From contig JABUTU010000012.1 of assembly GCA_021443545.1 (NCBI GenBank), positions 1 to 64,000 on the forward strand: a DNA stretch of 64,000 bases, read 5' to 3'. The DNA is from Marinilabiliaceae bacterium (GTDB lineage Bacteria; Bacteroidota; Bacteroidia; Bacteroidales; Marinilabiliaceae). Below the pieces are notes generated by a model. It was not told where the DNA came from, searched no databases, and was given only the letters and a program-made list of their open reading frames with translations. The translations under genes and the position numbers were made by a program. This document shows positions 1 to 7,651 of this stretch, piece by piece (the stretch's first letter is position 1; the number at the start of each line of letters is the position of its first letter).

Positions 1-42
1 GAGGAATTTTAATTTGCAAGTGTTTTTGCTAAATAAAATTTA

Positions 43-51
43 CCCCCCCCC
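43..51. repeat. Poly-C homopolymer tract (9 C)
   Basis: A run of nine cytosines sits in non-coding DNA. Such tracts can slip during replication, but no gene start or promoter that it could switch is visible beside it. It may also be a sequencing or assembly weak point. Confidence 0.6.
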
Positions 52-139
52 GCCAAGTGATTTATTATCAATATGTTATATGATTAATGTTTGTTATTTT
101 ATTTCGCTTAGTTGAGAGTATTCAATGCGTAGTGGTATA

Positions 140-156
140 ACGCATTCAGAATGCGT
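140..156. repeat. Perfect 8-bp inverted repeat around one base
   Basis: ACGCATTC and GAATGCGT flank a single A. It stands alone in non-coding DNA next to the ATPase relic. It could be an operator-like or insertion-scar palindrome; no function can be assigned. Confidence 0.35.
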
Positions 157-195
157 GTAGGAAATTTTTTAGAAAACTCTCTCCAACCCTCTTGG

Positions 196-617
196 TGGTT
201 TGAAAAGTTTTACGAAGAGCTCGGTGCTTTTAAATTTTTCTGTTAGATTGTGGTTTGTTTGGTTGTATGTGCTGGGTTCAGCCAGACCAAATGTTGTTGG
301 AGAACACTATGTTGACAGAATATAAGGTTCCTTTTCAGAGATTTTGTTTTGCAACAATTGGTTGCCAAAGGTTTTGCCCCTTAGTATTGGAACAGAGAGA
401 AGTCCGATGGTAAGTTAGACTTTATCATCCAAAAAGATTCTAAACTGATAGCAATAGAGGTAAAGGCAGAGGAAAATGTGAGGTCGCGCTCGCGCTTTCG
501 CAATTCATAAAAGATTATCCAAAATATAAAGGCTTACGAATATCGGTGAGAGGTTTCCAAGACCAAGATTGGATTTTCAATACTTCTTTATATGCATTAA
601 ATAAATACTTGCATTAA
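196..617 (+). pseudogene. Decayed DUF4143-type AAA ATPase, C-terminal remnant
   Basis: Pieces of a DUF4143 ATPase C-terminus can be read on the plus strand, but in several frames. Around 200-237 the reading gives KFYEELGAFK; from 240 it gives LLDCGLFGCM, then PDQMLLENTMLTEYK; from 352 it gives QQLVAKGFAP, a stop, then YWNREKSDGKLDFIIQ and IAIEVKAEEN. After another frame change near 490-500 it gives KGLRISVRGFQDQDW and ends at the TAA at 615-617. The order and motifs, including the DF-EVKAEEN nuclease-like core, match the usual C-terminus of these ATPases. At least three frame changes and an internal stop rule out a working product. The N-terminal ATPase half is not recognisable. Nothing else is seen in 1-685. 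Confidence 0.8.
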
Positions 618-685
618 TTGTTTGCCTATATTAAGTGAGATAATCACCTATAATATAGGGCAAGACATAAGTTTTAACAACCAGT

Positions 686-1135
686 CTAACCCTCAATTTC
701 AGCAATTCGTGCCATCCACTCTTCTGGGACAGAGACAGCCTTGGGAATGGCATTAGTGATAGTTACGGAGACCATAACTGAATCGCATACGGTGTGAATA
801 GCACCACTTTGACGATTGCGTATCACCTGCATCATCTTGATACTCTTCTCTCCTATATGATAAATTGTTGTGCAGACTTCGACCTCATCCTCCAGCAATA
901 TGGGACGGAAGAAATCAGTATGATAGCTTACGACAAGCAACGTCACGGGAGCTGCATAGAAAGGTTTGTAATCCTCAACCTTGCTTACGTACTCAGCGCG
1001 ACCCAGATCGAAGAAATTCTGTTGAGCAGCATTATTGGCATGAGCGAAAGAGTCGAGATCGCTAAACCTCTTCTGAATAGGCGTCACGACCTTAAATGCG
1101 TAATGCTCAATATCGATAGAATACTCCTTTATCAT
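686..1135 (-). CDS. Acyl-CoA thioesterase, 4HBT hot-dog family
   Basis: This 149-residue protein is a single hot-dog fold thioesterase of the 4-hydroxybenzoyl-CoA thioesterase/YbgC type, expected to hydrolyse acyl-CoA or acyl-ACP in the cytoplasm. Near residues 24-36 it has the family active-site pattern FSDLDSFAHANN, where the Asp and the His-Asn region form the catalytic site. Length is normal for the family. Its start overlaps the tsaC stop by four bases (1132-1135), so the two are translationally coupled. It is the last gene of a long minus-strand run. The acyl substrate cannot be told from sequence. Confidence 0.85.
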   Translation of the reverse strand: MIKEYSIDIEHYAFKVVTPIQKRFSDLDSFAHANNAAQQNFFDLGRAEYVSKVEDYKPFYAAPVTLLVVSYHTDFFRPILLEDEVEVCTTIYHIGEKSIKMMQVIRNRQSGAIHTVCDSVMVSVTITNAIPKAVSVPEEWMARIAEIEG

Positions 1136-1701
1136 TCCCTTATAATCTTTAGAACCCCTGATTTTGACAAACGAATAATACTTGACGGTTTATGTTTCTG
1201 CATATCATCGCGTCGATACTCAGCCACGTAGTCGACAGCATTCAGAATATCTTGAGTTATCTCACCAAAGAAAGTAGCTGTTGGCTCACCGCTCACATTA
1301 GCTGATGTTGAGACGATTGGCTTCTGAAGCATTCGCACAAGAGAGGATGAATACTCCTCATTAGAGACTCTGACTGCAATGGTTCCCTCAGGTGGAATGA
1401 TATTAGAAGCTACATTCTTAGCTCCATCCAGAATGAGCGTCAGAGGCTTATTCGAGAGTTCCATCATATCGTATGCTACATCAGGCACATTATTGACATA
1501 ACGCTCAACACGAGCGACTGAATCGAAAAGCAAAATCATAGCTTTTGCCTCTGGTCTTCTCTTTATCTGATAAATCTTCTTTACAGCCTCAGCGTTAGTT
1601 GCGTCGCATCCTATGCCCCATACAGTATCTGTAGGATAAATAATTACTCCACCACGCCGCATTGTCTCGACGGCTTTTTTTAGATCCTCCTGTATTGTCA
1701 T
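1132..1701 (-). CDS. tsaC: L-threonylcarbamoyladenylate synthase (YrdC/Sua5 family)
   Basis: The protein is 189 residues and consists of one YrdC domain. It makes threonylcarbamoyl-AMP from threonine, bicarbonate and ATP, the first step of the t6A37 modification of ANN-decoding tRNAs. Visible family features are the N-terminal GGVIIYPTDTVWGIGCDA stretch (about residues 17-34), KRRPEAKAMILL, and the STSANVSG motif near residue 133. It lacks the C-terminal Sua5 domain, so it is the short TsaC form. It lies 10 bp after the ABC transporter gene and overlaps the next thioesterase gene. Confidence 0.93.
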   Translation of the reverse strand: MTIQEDLKKAVETMRRGGVIIYPTDTVWGIGCDATNAEAVKKIYQIKRRPEAKAMILLFDSVARVERYVNNVPDVAYDMMELSNKPLTLILDGAKNVASNIIPPEGTIAVRVSNEEYSSSLVRMLQKPIVSTSANVSGEPTATFFGEITQDILNAVDYVAEYRRDDMQKHKPSSIIRLSKSGVLKIIRE

Positions 1702-1711
1702 ATCTAAATGA

Positions 1712-4700
1712 TTAACCTCTTAATTTCTGTAATTTTTTGTGCATTCGTAGCATACGCGACTCCTCGATACGGCTAAGGAATCGTCTCAACAAATCGAAGT
1801 ACAACGTGAAGTAGAAGAGTATGCACGAGAGCCAAAGAACGATAATATTGAAGAGAGGCGTAGGGACTGTCAATGTTGCAAATCGCTTATAGGGAGCATA
1901 GAACTGAGCACGTCCATAATGATTATCGGGGATATTGTAGATAGGCTGTTTCTTCCTAACCATCATATCTGGGTAGACCATAATCTGAGTGAAGTCGTGC
2001 TTACTTAGAAGCAGATTGTTAAGAGCTTCATTTGTATGTTTATGTTTAAAGTTGACAACAGCCTGAGTAGAACCATATTTCTCTATCAAACGATTAGAGA
2101 TTGAGTCGCACTGACCATTCCACAAATCGAACGACTCGGAGTTTTTTTCCTTTAGAACCTGCAACTCCTGAGAAATCTTTTCGTGGCTGTCATTTCCATA
2201 TTGTTCCGAGAAGAGTTGGCGCATAAAGGATGGCATTTTCTTGAGACGTGACGACTCCAATTTGCTCAATTCGGTGAATAGGAGAAGAGAGCGTTTGCGT
2301 AGTAGTCCAACATTGCCCTTTTCAAGCAAATCTTGACACTCATCGTTCAGCGACTGTAACTCGGGAATCCATGATGTCTTGGCATATGAAGCACCACTAC
2401 GTTTTTGCTCTGCGTCATAGAAATAGGTCTCGTAATCGTTATTCATATACTGGAAAACAGCCAATGCCTCGTATGACCATCTGGATGCCATGATATCGCC
2501 CAGTATCGGGGTATACTCCCTGTTGGAGATATTAGGATGTAACCTGTCGAAGCTAACCATTGTACCACTGAAGAGAAGCTGAGGTACGAGGACGAGAGGT
2601 ATGGAGATGTAGATTGTGACTGCCGACTTAAATCCGGAGCTTATATTCAAGCCGAATATGATTGCCCAGGCGAATGTTGTGAAGAGTATTCCCCAGAAGC
2701 CCCACGTCATTCCCTTAATTTCAAGAATTGAATTTCCTATGAGGGTAAGCAAGAGCGACTGGACTGCAGCCATACCCAACAGATTCATAATTTTACTGTT
2801 TAGATATGCAGAGCGACTCAGATTTAGGAATTTCTCGCGCACAAGTAGTTTTCTATCCTTTATTATCTCCTCGGCACTTGAATTCAAGCCTACGAACAAC
2901 GCTACCACGACACTCATGAAGAGGAACGTCGGTATATTGTCGTTAGTGTAGAAGTCGTACTTAGTCAACCCTGAGAGATACTTAGTCGCGAATGCCAATA
3001 TCAAGGCTAAAAATGGGACCTCAAGCATATTGATAAGCATATACTGGCCATCCTTTAGTTTTTTCATAGCGTCGCGACGCATAAAGGTCTTGAACTGACT
3101 CCATCTACCTGGTATTGAGTAGAGGTTAGCTGGGAGTTTCTCCTTAGCTGCCCTATCCTTATATTTCCATTCGAAAGAGGCCTCGAATTCATCGCAATAC
3201 TGCTTATACCATTCATCGGCACTTACCTTTCGCTTTCTGATGAGTTTCCCATAAGGATCCACCATTCGTGCCTCAATGATACGCAGTGGCTGTTCGGTCT
3301 TAACATTACCACAGGTAAAGCACTCACGCTCCTCCTGGTTGACATAATGCGCCTTTCTCTTGAAATAGACAATGGCATTCATCGGATTGCCATTATATAC
3401 TATTCTGCCCCCCTGGTCGATGATTAAAAGCTTATCGAGCAGTTTGTATAAATCGGAGTTCGGCTGATGAATATTGATAATTACCAGTTTTCCCTTCAGC
3501 ACCTGACGTTTGAGGAGCATCATAACCTTCTCCGAATCGATGCTGGACAGACCCGATGTCGGTTCGTCAGCAAAGAGGATAGAGGGCTCACGCATCAACT
3601 CAAGAGCTATATTGAGACGCTTACGCTGACCTCCAGAGAGCACCTTATTAAGAGGCGAGCCCACCCTTAAGTCGCGGGCCTCAACAAGGTCGAAGTCGTT
3701 GAGGGCCTTCTCGATGAGAGCATTTTGTTCTTCACGTGACTTATTACTAAAGATAAGACGAGCGTTAAAGAGCAGGTTTTCATACACTGTCAGTTCCTCG
3801 TTGAGCATATCATCCTGAGGGACATATCCAATGACACCCTTCAGGGTCTCCTTATCGCGTGTCAGGTCATAACCGTTTATTGTTATTGCACCATGTGACA
3901 ACTTATAGTTGCCATTCATCACATTGATAAGCGTTGACTTACCCGTTCCCGAGCCGCCCATGATACCAACCAGCTGGCCCGACTTACCGAGGAAACTGAA
4001 ACGGTGTATTGCTATATTGGAATCGGAAAATTTATACTCTATATCCGTTGCCTGATATAGTATGCGACCAGTATCCTGACGCGTTATAAACTTTTCAGCT
4101 ATATGCCCGTAGTAGACAGCCCTGACGTGTGAGGTATTGATGACGGAGCCTGGAGCCATAGGGAAGACCCTGCCCAGCTCCATTTTATGACCATTCAGGT
4201 AGAGGTTTCGTTCGCCGTGATAGCGGAACAGAAAAGTGTTGGTACACTTGATATGGAGCACCCACACTTTGACACCCATCTTACTGATATAGATGTGTTT
4301 TATATCAGGGTGGGGCTTATAAGGGCTTCCATCAATTATCAATAGTGCCTCCTTATCGGCTATGAAATTAGGGCCGATGAGAGTAAAATCCTTAAGATTC
4401 CAATAATCCATTGGAGGGATTCTGAGGGTCTCGGCCAAAGCATCCACAAACTGCTCTTCATCGAGAGTGATATCAGGCTTTGCTATATAATTGAGGAATG
4501 TTGATATAAGCAGGATCTTGGCATCGAGGTCTATCTCTTGATTAACCTGGTCGCATATAGCACGCAGTTTTGTCAGATTATCCGAGACTTGCTTAGCTAT
4601 GACACTGTTATCCTCAGAATTGCTCTTATCGTGAAAATTCGATATATAGTAGTCGTATCTCTGAACGAAGGTACGAACATAATCTTTATTAAACTCTTTA

Positions 4701-4807
4701 CTTAGAAAGTCCTCTACTTTACGACGACCCTCCTTGACATCAGCATGTCTGACATCTGTAAGCAGCGCAAAGAGCTGCATCAAAGCTTCAAGGAGTGCCT
4801 CACTCAT
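1712..4807 (-). CDS. ABCG-like ABC transporter, ATPase fused to permease, with long N-terminal region
   Basis: The protein has 1031 residues. Residues 1-120 are helical and resemble a TerB-like module; about 140-225 is a beta-rich, FHA-like stretch. The ABC ATPase follows, with Walker A GGSGTGKST at 284-292, signature LSGGQ at 390-394 and Walker B ILFADEP near 410. From about 585 an ABC2-type membrane domain has roughly five hydrophobic helices, then a long soluble loop (about 770-960), and a last helix near 985-1005. The order ATPase-then-permease is that of ABCG half-transporters, so it probably works as a dimer in the inner membrane. The substrate is unknown. It starts 29 bp after the orphan gene and ends 10 bp before tsaC. 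Confidence 0.85.
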   Translation of the reverse strand: MSEALLEALMQLFALLTDVRHADVKEGRRKVEDFLSKEFNKDYVRTFVQRYDYYISNFHDKSNSEDNSVIAKQVSDNLTKLRAICDQVNQEIDLDAKILLISTFLNYIAKPDITLDEEQFVDALAETLRIPPMDYWNLKDFTLIGPNFIADKEALLIIDGSPYKPHPDIKHIYISKMGVKVWVLHIKCTNTFLFRYHGERNLYLNGHKMELGRVFPMAPGSVINTSHVRAVYYGHIAEKFITRQDTGRILYQATDIEYKFSDSNIAIHRFSFLGKSGQLVGIMGGSGTGKSTLINVMNGNYKLSHGAITINGYDLTRDKETLKGVIGYVPQDDMLNEELTVYENLLFNARLIFSNKSREEQNALIEKALNDFDLVEARDLRVGSPLNKVLSGGQRKRLNIALELMREPSILFADEPTSGLSSIDSEKVMMLLKRQVLKGKLVIINIHQPNSDLYKLLDKLLIIDQGGRIVYNGNPMNAIVYFKRKAHYVNQEERECFTCGNVKTEQPLRIIEARMVDPYGKLIRKRKVSADEWYKQYCDEFEASFEWKYKDRAAKEKLPANLYSIPGRWSQFKTFMRRDAMKKLKDGQYMLINMLEVPFLALILAFATKYLSGLTKYDFYTNDNIPTFLFMSVVVALFVGLNSSAEEIIKDRKLLVREKFLNLSRSAYLNSKIMNLLGMAAVQSLLLTLIGNSILEIKGMTWGFWGILFTTFAWAIIFGLNISSGFKSAVTIYISIPLVLVPQLLFSGTMVSFDRLHPNISNREYTPILGDIMASRWSYEALAVFQYMNNDYETYFYDAEQKRSGASYAKTSWIPELQSLNDECQDLLEKGNVGLLRKRSLLLFTELSKLESSRLKKMPSFMRQLFSEQYGNDSHEKISQELQVLKEKNSESFDLWNGQCDSISNRLIEKYGSTQAVVNFKHKHTNEALNNLLLSKHDFTQIMVYPDMMVRKKQPIYNIPDNHYGRAQFYAPYKRFATLTVPTPLFNIIVLWLSCILFYFTLYFDLLRRFLSRIEESRMLRMHKKLQKLRG

Positions 4808-4836
4808 TTTTTATTATCTCCATTCATTTCAAAATC

Positions 4837-5382
4837 CTACAACAACAATAGTTTCATTTCATCCTTTATTATATCCTGTTTCTGCTCTGTTGTTGTTGCC
4901 CATATACCATTATCTATCAGATATCTCTTCAAGAATAAAAAGAGGGTAAGTGGAAACTCATCCTTCTGCCATTTTTGGTAATAGTTGAGTAATCCAACTT
5001 GCTTGATAAAAACATCCAGATTTTTTATTACTGGCAATAAAATCTCAAACAAAGAGCACTCTGTTGAGAGAAGTTCTATTGCATCGTCCCCAAAAAAATC
5101 ACAAACCTCAGATATTTTCAGCTGAAATTGATTATCAAGTTTCAGTTCCATATCCCAATAATATTGCTCCGAGTCGCCATACCATACAACTCTGACATTA
5201 TTTGTTTCGTTCCACAAATGTCTTGGCTGAAGTATCATCTGAGCGAATCCTGAGAGCAAATCGTTCAACGGATTGCATACATTTGTAAGATGAAAATCTG
5301 CAAACATATCTCCCACAACGAGAGAAGCTGTCGCTACACCCGGTTCTGGTAAATTGTATGTAAAAACAGGAGAAGACTTCAT
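4837..5382 (-). CDS. Conserved-looking protein of unknown function (181 aa)
   Basis: I do not recognise this family. The 181-residue product has no signal peptide or membrane segment. It has beta-rich character up to about residue 90, with WYGDSEQYYWDMEL near 67-80, then amphipathic helices in the C-terminal half. Base composition matches the neighbours. It lies 83 bp after the NtrC-like gene and 29 bp before the ABC transporter on the same strand, so it is probably co-transcribed with them. The tandem position suggests a cytoplasmic accessory role to either neighbour; that is inference from position alone. Confidence 0.7.
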   Translation of the reverse strand: MKSSPVFTYNLPEPGVATASLVVGDMFADFHLTNVCNPLNDLLSGFAQMILQPRHLWNETNNVRVVWYGDSEQYYWDMELKLDNQFQLKISEVCDFFGDDAIELLSTECSLFEILLPVIKNLDVFIKQVGLLNYYQKWQKDEFPLTLFLFLKRYLIDNGIWATTTEQKQDIIKDEMKLLLL

Positions 5383-5465
5383 CCTAAAAATATCCGCTCA
5401 AATTTACATATTATTGGCTTTTTCTCAACTCTTTTTCAATGATTTTTTCGATGCAGAACACATAA

Positions 5466-6638
5466 TTATTGATTTCCAAGCGGTCGTGCATAAGCTCTGA
5501 CATCAGCTTCACTGATCTCTTTATCTGCACAGAGAATTGTCAACCTCTCCATAACGTTACGAAACTCACGAATATTACCTGTCCAATTTATCTGCTGAAG
5601 TTCAGCTATAGCCTCCTTGCTGATGCTCTTAGCTGGAACGTTAAGTTCCTGGCTTGCAATAGTGAGGAAGTAATCAGCCAAAGCAGGTATATCCGATCGT
5701 CGTTCGTTCAGTGATGGGACATTTATTATAATTACAGTTAGACGGTGATACAGGTCCTCTCTGAAGTTTCCCTTTTTTATCTCATCAGCGAGGTTCTTAT
5801 TTGTTGCAGCCAGTACTCTCACATCGACCTTTATATCCTTATCAGAACCTACGCGTGTGATTGTGCTCTCTTGAAGAGCTCGCAATACTTTTGCCTGTGC
5901 TGGCAACGACATATCGCCTATCTCGTCGAGGAATATTGTACCTCCTGTTGCCTGTTCGAACTTACCTATACGTTGTTTTATAGCTGATGTAAAGGCGCCC
6001 TTCTCATGTCCAAACAATTCGCTCTCTATCAACTCCGAAGGGATGGCTGCGCAATTGACCTCCACGAATGGGCCGTTTCTGCGCATGCTACCTTCGTGCA
6101 ATGCTCGGGCGACCAGCTCTTTTCCTGTTCCATTGGCTCCGAGAATCATCACACGTGCATCCGTCGGTGCTACCTTGTCGATGATAGCCCTCATCTGCTG
6201 CATAGGCTCTGAATCACCTATCATATCATAGGTTCTGCTTACCTTCTTCTTCAGACTCTTCGTCTCAACAACAAGGTCGCTCTTCTCCGAAGCATTCTTG
6301 ATGGTAATCAGCAGACGATTCAAATCGAGAGGCTTTTCGATGAAGTCGTATGCCCCCTTTTTAATTGCCTCAACAGCTGTTCCGATATCTCCATGTCCAC
6401 TTATGATAATGACAGGTACATCCGGTCGGGAATCCATAATTTTTGTCAGGACCTCAATGCCGTCCATCTCAGGCATTTTGATATCGGACAACACTATGTC
6501 AAATTTATCCTGTCCGAATAGTTCTATTCCTTTCAGGCCATCTTCTGCAAGCACTACCTCGTGACTCTCCAACTCAAGGATATCCTTTAGGGTGGTGCGA
6601 ATTGCCTTTTGATCATCAATTACAAGAATCTTTGACAT
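5466..6638 (-). CDS. NtrC-family response regulator without DNA-binding domain
   Basis: The 390-residue protein has a receiver domain at 1-120 with phospho-acceptor Asp52 (LSDIKMP), and a sigma-54-activating AAA+ ATPase at about 138-365 with Walker A GANGTGKE (167-174) and Walker B IFLDEI. The sigma-54 contact loop reads GAFTSA (214-219) where the canonical sequence is GAFTGA. The chain stops 25 residues after the ATPase with no Fis-type helix-turn-helix, which in full-length NtrC proteins (about 450 residues or more) recognises enhancers. The 83 bp downstream do not encode a helix-turn-helix in another frame. No histidine kinase lies nearby. It could activate sigma-54 polymerase from solution, as FlgR and CtcC-like proteins do. 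Confidence 0.88.
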   Translation of the reverse strand: MSKILVIDDQKAIRTTLKDILELESHEVVLAEDGLKGIELFGQDKFDIVLSDIKMPEMDGIEVLTKIMDSRPDVPVIIISGHGDIGTAVEAIKKGAYDFIEKPLDLNRLLITIKNASEKSDLVVETKSLKKKVSRTYDMIGDSEPMQQMRAIIDKVAPTDARVMILGANGTGKELVARALHEGSMRRNGPFVEVNCAAIPSELIESELFGHEKGAFTSAIKQRIGKFEQATGGTIFLDEIGDMSLPAQAKVLRALQESTITRVGSDKDIKVDVRVLAATNKNLADEIKKGNFREDLYHRLTVIIINVPSLNERRSDIPALADYFLTIASQELNVPAKSISKEAIAELQQINWTGNIREFRNVMERLTILCADKEISEADVRAYARPLGNQ

Positions 6639-6663
6639 AATTGTTTATTGCAATAGGGTTATC

Positions 6664-7617
6664 TTACTCCGACTTTTTGTTTTTTATCTCTTTCTCTATA
6701 AACTGCAGTACTGCACCCTGTTTCAAGGCGTAAGAGCATTGATAGAGTTGTTCGATACGCATCTCACGTATCACGAAATTGATGAATACAGAGCCTACTA
6801 CGACCAGATCCACTCTATTTTTATCCATTTTAGGTATAGCTCGTCTCTGCTCTGCTGTTGTCTGCATGAGATGACGGTGTATCTCAGTAAAAGGAGCGAC
6901 TCCTATCTCGTACGATGTCGACAACTTTATGTTCATCGCAGGATGTTTCTGTGCAGCTATTATGGTTGCAATAGTATCAAAAGAGCCACTTGTTCCGACC
7001 AGGATCTGGGTTGGGTAATTGTGTAGAGCCTCATAGAGAAGCTGCATTTCGCTTCGCAGATAAGCCTCTATCTTTTTGATTTCCTCTGACGTTATCGGAT
7101 CTGAAGGATGGAACTTATCCAACAGACGACTCATTCCAAGTTCGAAGCTATGCTCCCAAATAATACCATCTTTATTGGCTATGATAAATTCACATGATCC
7201 ACCGCCGATATCGAGTATCAAGACGCGTTCACTGCCGATTGGCATGACTTGTTTGACTCCGTCAAATATCAGTCGTGCCTCCTCATCGCCACTAACAATG
7301 GAAATATCTATGCCAAATTTCTCCTTTATTTTTTGAGCGAATATATCCGCATTCTTCACGCTTCTCATGACACTTGTGCCAATGGCAACCGTATGGTCAA
7401 CATTAAACGACTCGATGGTCTTAGCATGTTTTCCAATGGCCTCGATACCACGTTCCATAGCATCTTCGAGCATGATACCCTCATTGATACCCCCTTTCCC
7501 CAATCGTGCAGCCTCTTTTCCAGAATATATCATCTGGTAGTTATTGCCCTTGTCGCTGATGGAAGCAATAGCCAGATTTATTGTATTTGTGCCTATATCT
7601 ATTATTGCAAATCGCAT
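6664..7617 (-). CDS. Exopolyphosphatase / pppGpp phosphohydrolase family (Ppx/GppA)
   Basis: A 317-residue member of the actin-like ASKHA superfamily that hydrolyses terminal phosphates of polyphosphate or pppGpp. The N-terminal phosphate-binding motif AIIDIGTNTINLAI begins at residue 4, and the second motif LILDIGGGSCEFII lies near 129. I place the start at the ATG at 7617, because the 19 residues upstream of it are not family-like and that start puts the beta strand at the N-terminus. It begins 35 bp downstream of the M16 peptidase stop and ends 25 bp before the NtrC-like gene. Ppx versus GppA activity cannot be decided. Confidence 0.88.
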   Translation of the reverse strand: MRFAIIDIGTNTINLAIASISDKGNNYQMIYSGKEAARLGKGGINEGIMLEDAMERGIEAIGKHAKTIESFNVDHTVAIGTSVMRSVKNADIFAQKIKEKFGIDISIVSGDEEARLIFDGVKQVMPIGSERVLILDIGGGSCEFIIANKDGIIWEHSFELGMSRLLDKFHPSDPITSEEIKKIEAYLRSEMQLLYEALHNYPTQILVGTSGSFDTIATIIAAQKHPAMNIKLSTSYEIGVAPFTEIHRHLMQTTAEQRRAIPKMDKNRVDLVVVGSVFINFVIREMRIEQLYQCSYALKQGAVLQFIEKEIKNKKSE

Positions 7618-7651
7618 ATTGTATGCTTTAAATTGTATCGTACAGATTAAA

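Noticed and set aside
794..1231. Plus-strand open frames over the thioesterase and tsaC genes
   Set aside because: They are shadows of well-supported minus-strand genes and show no family motif.
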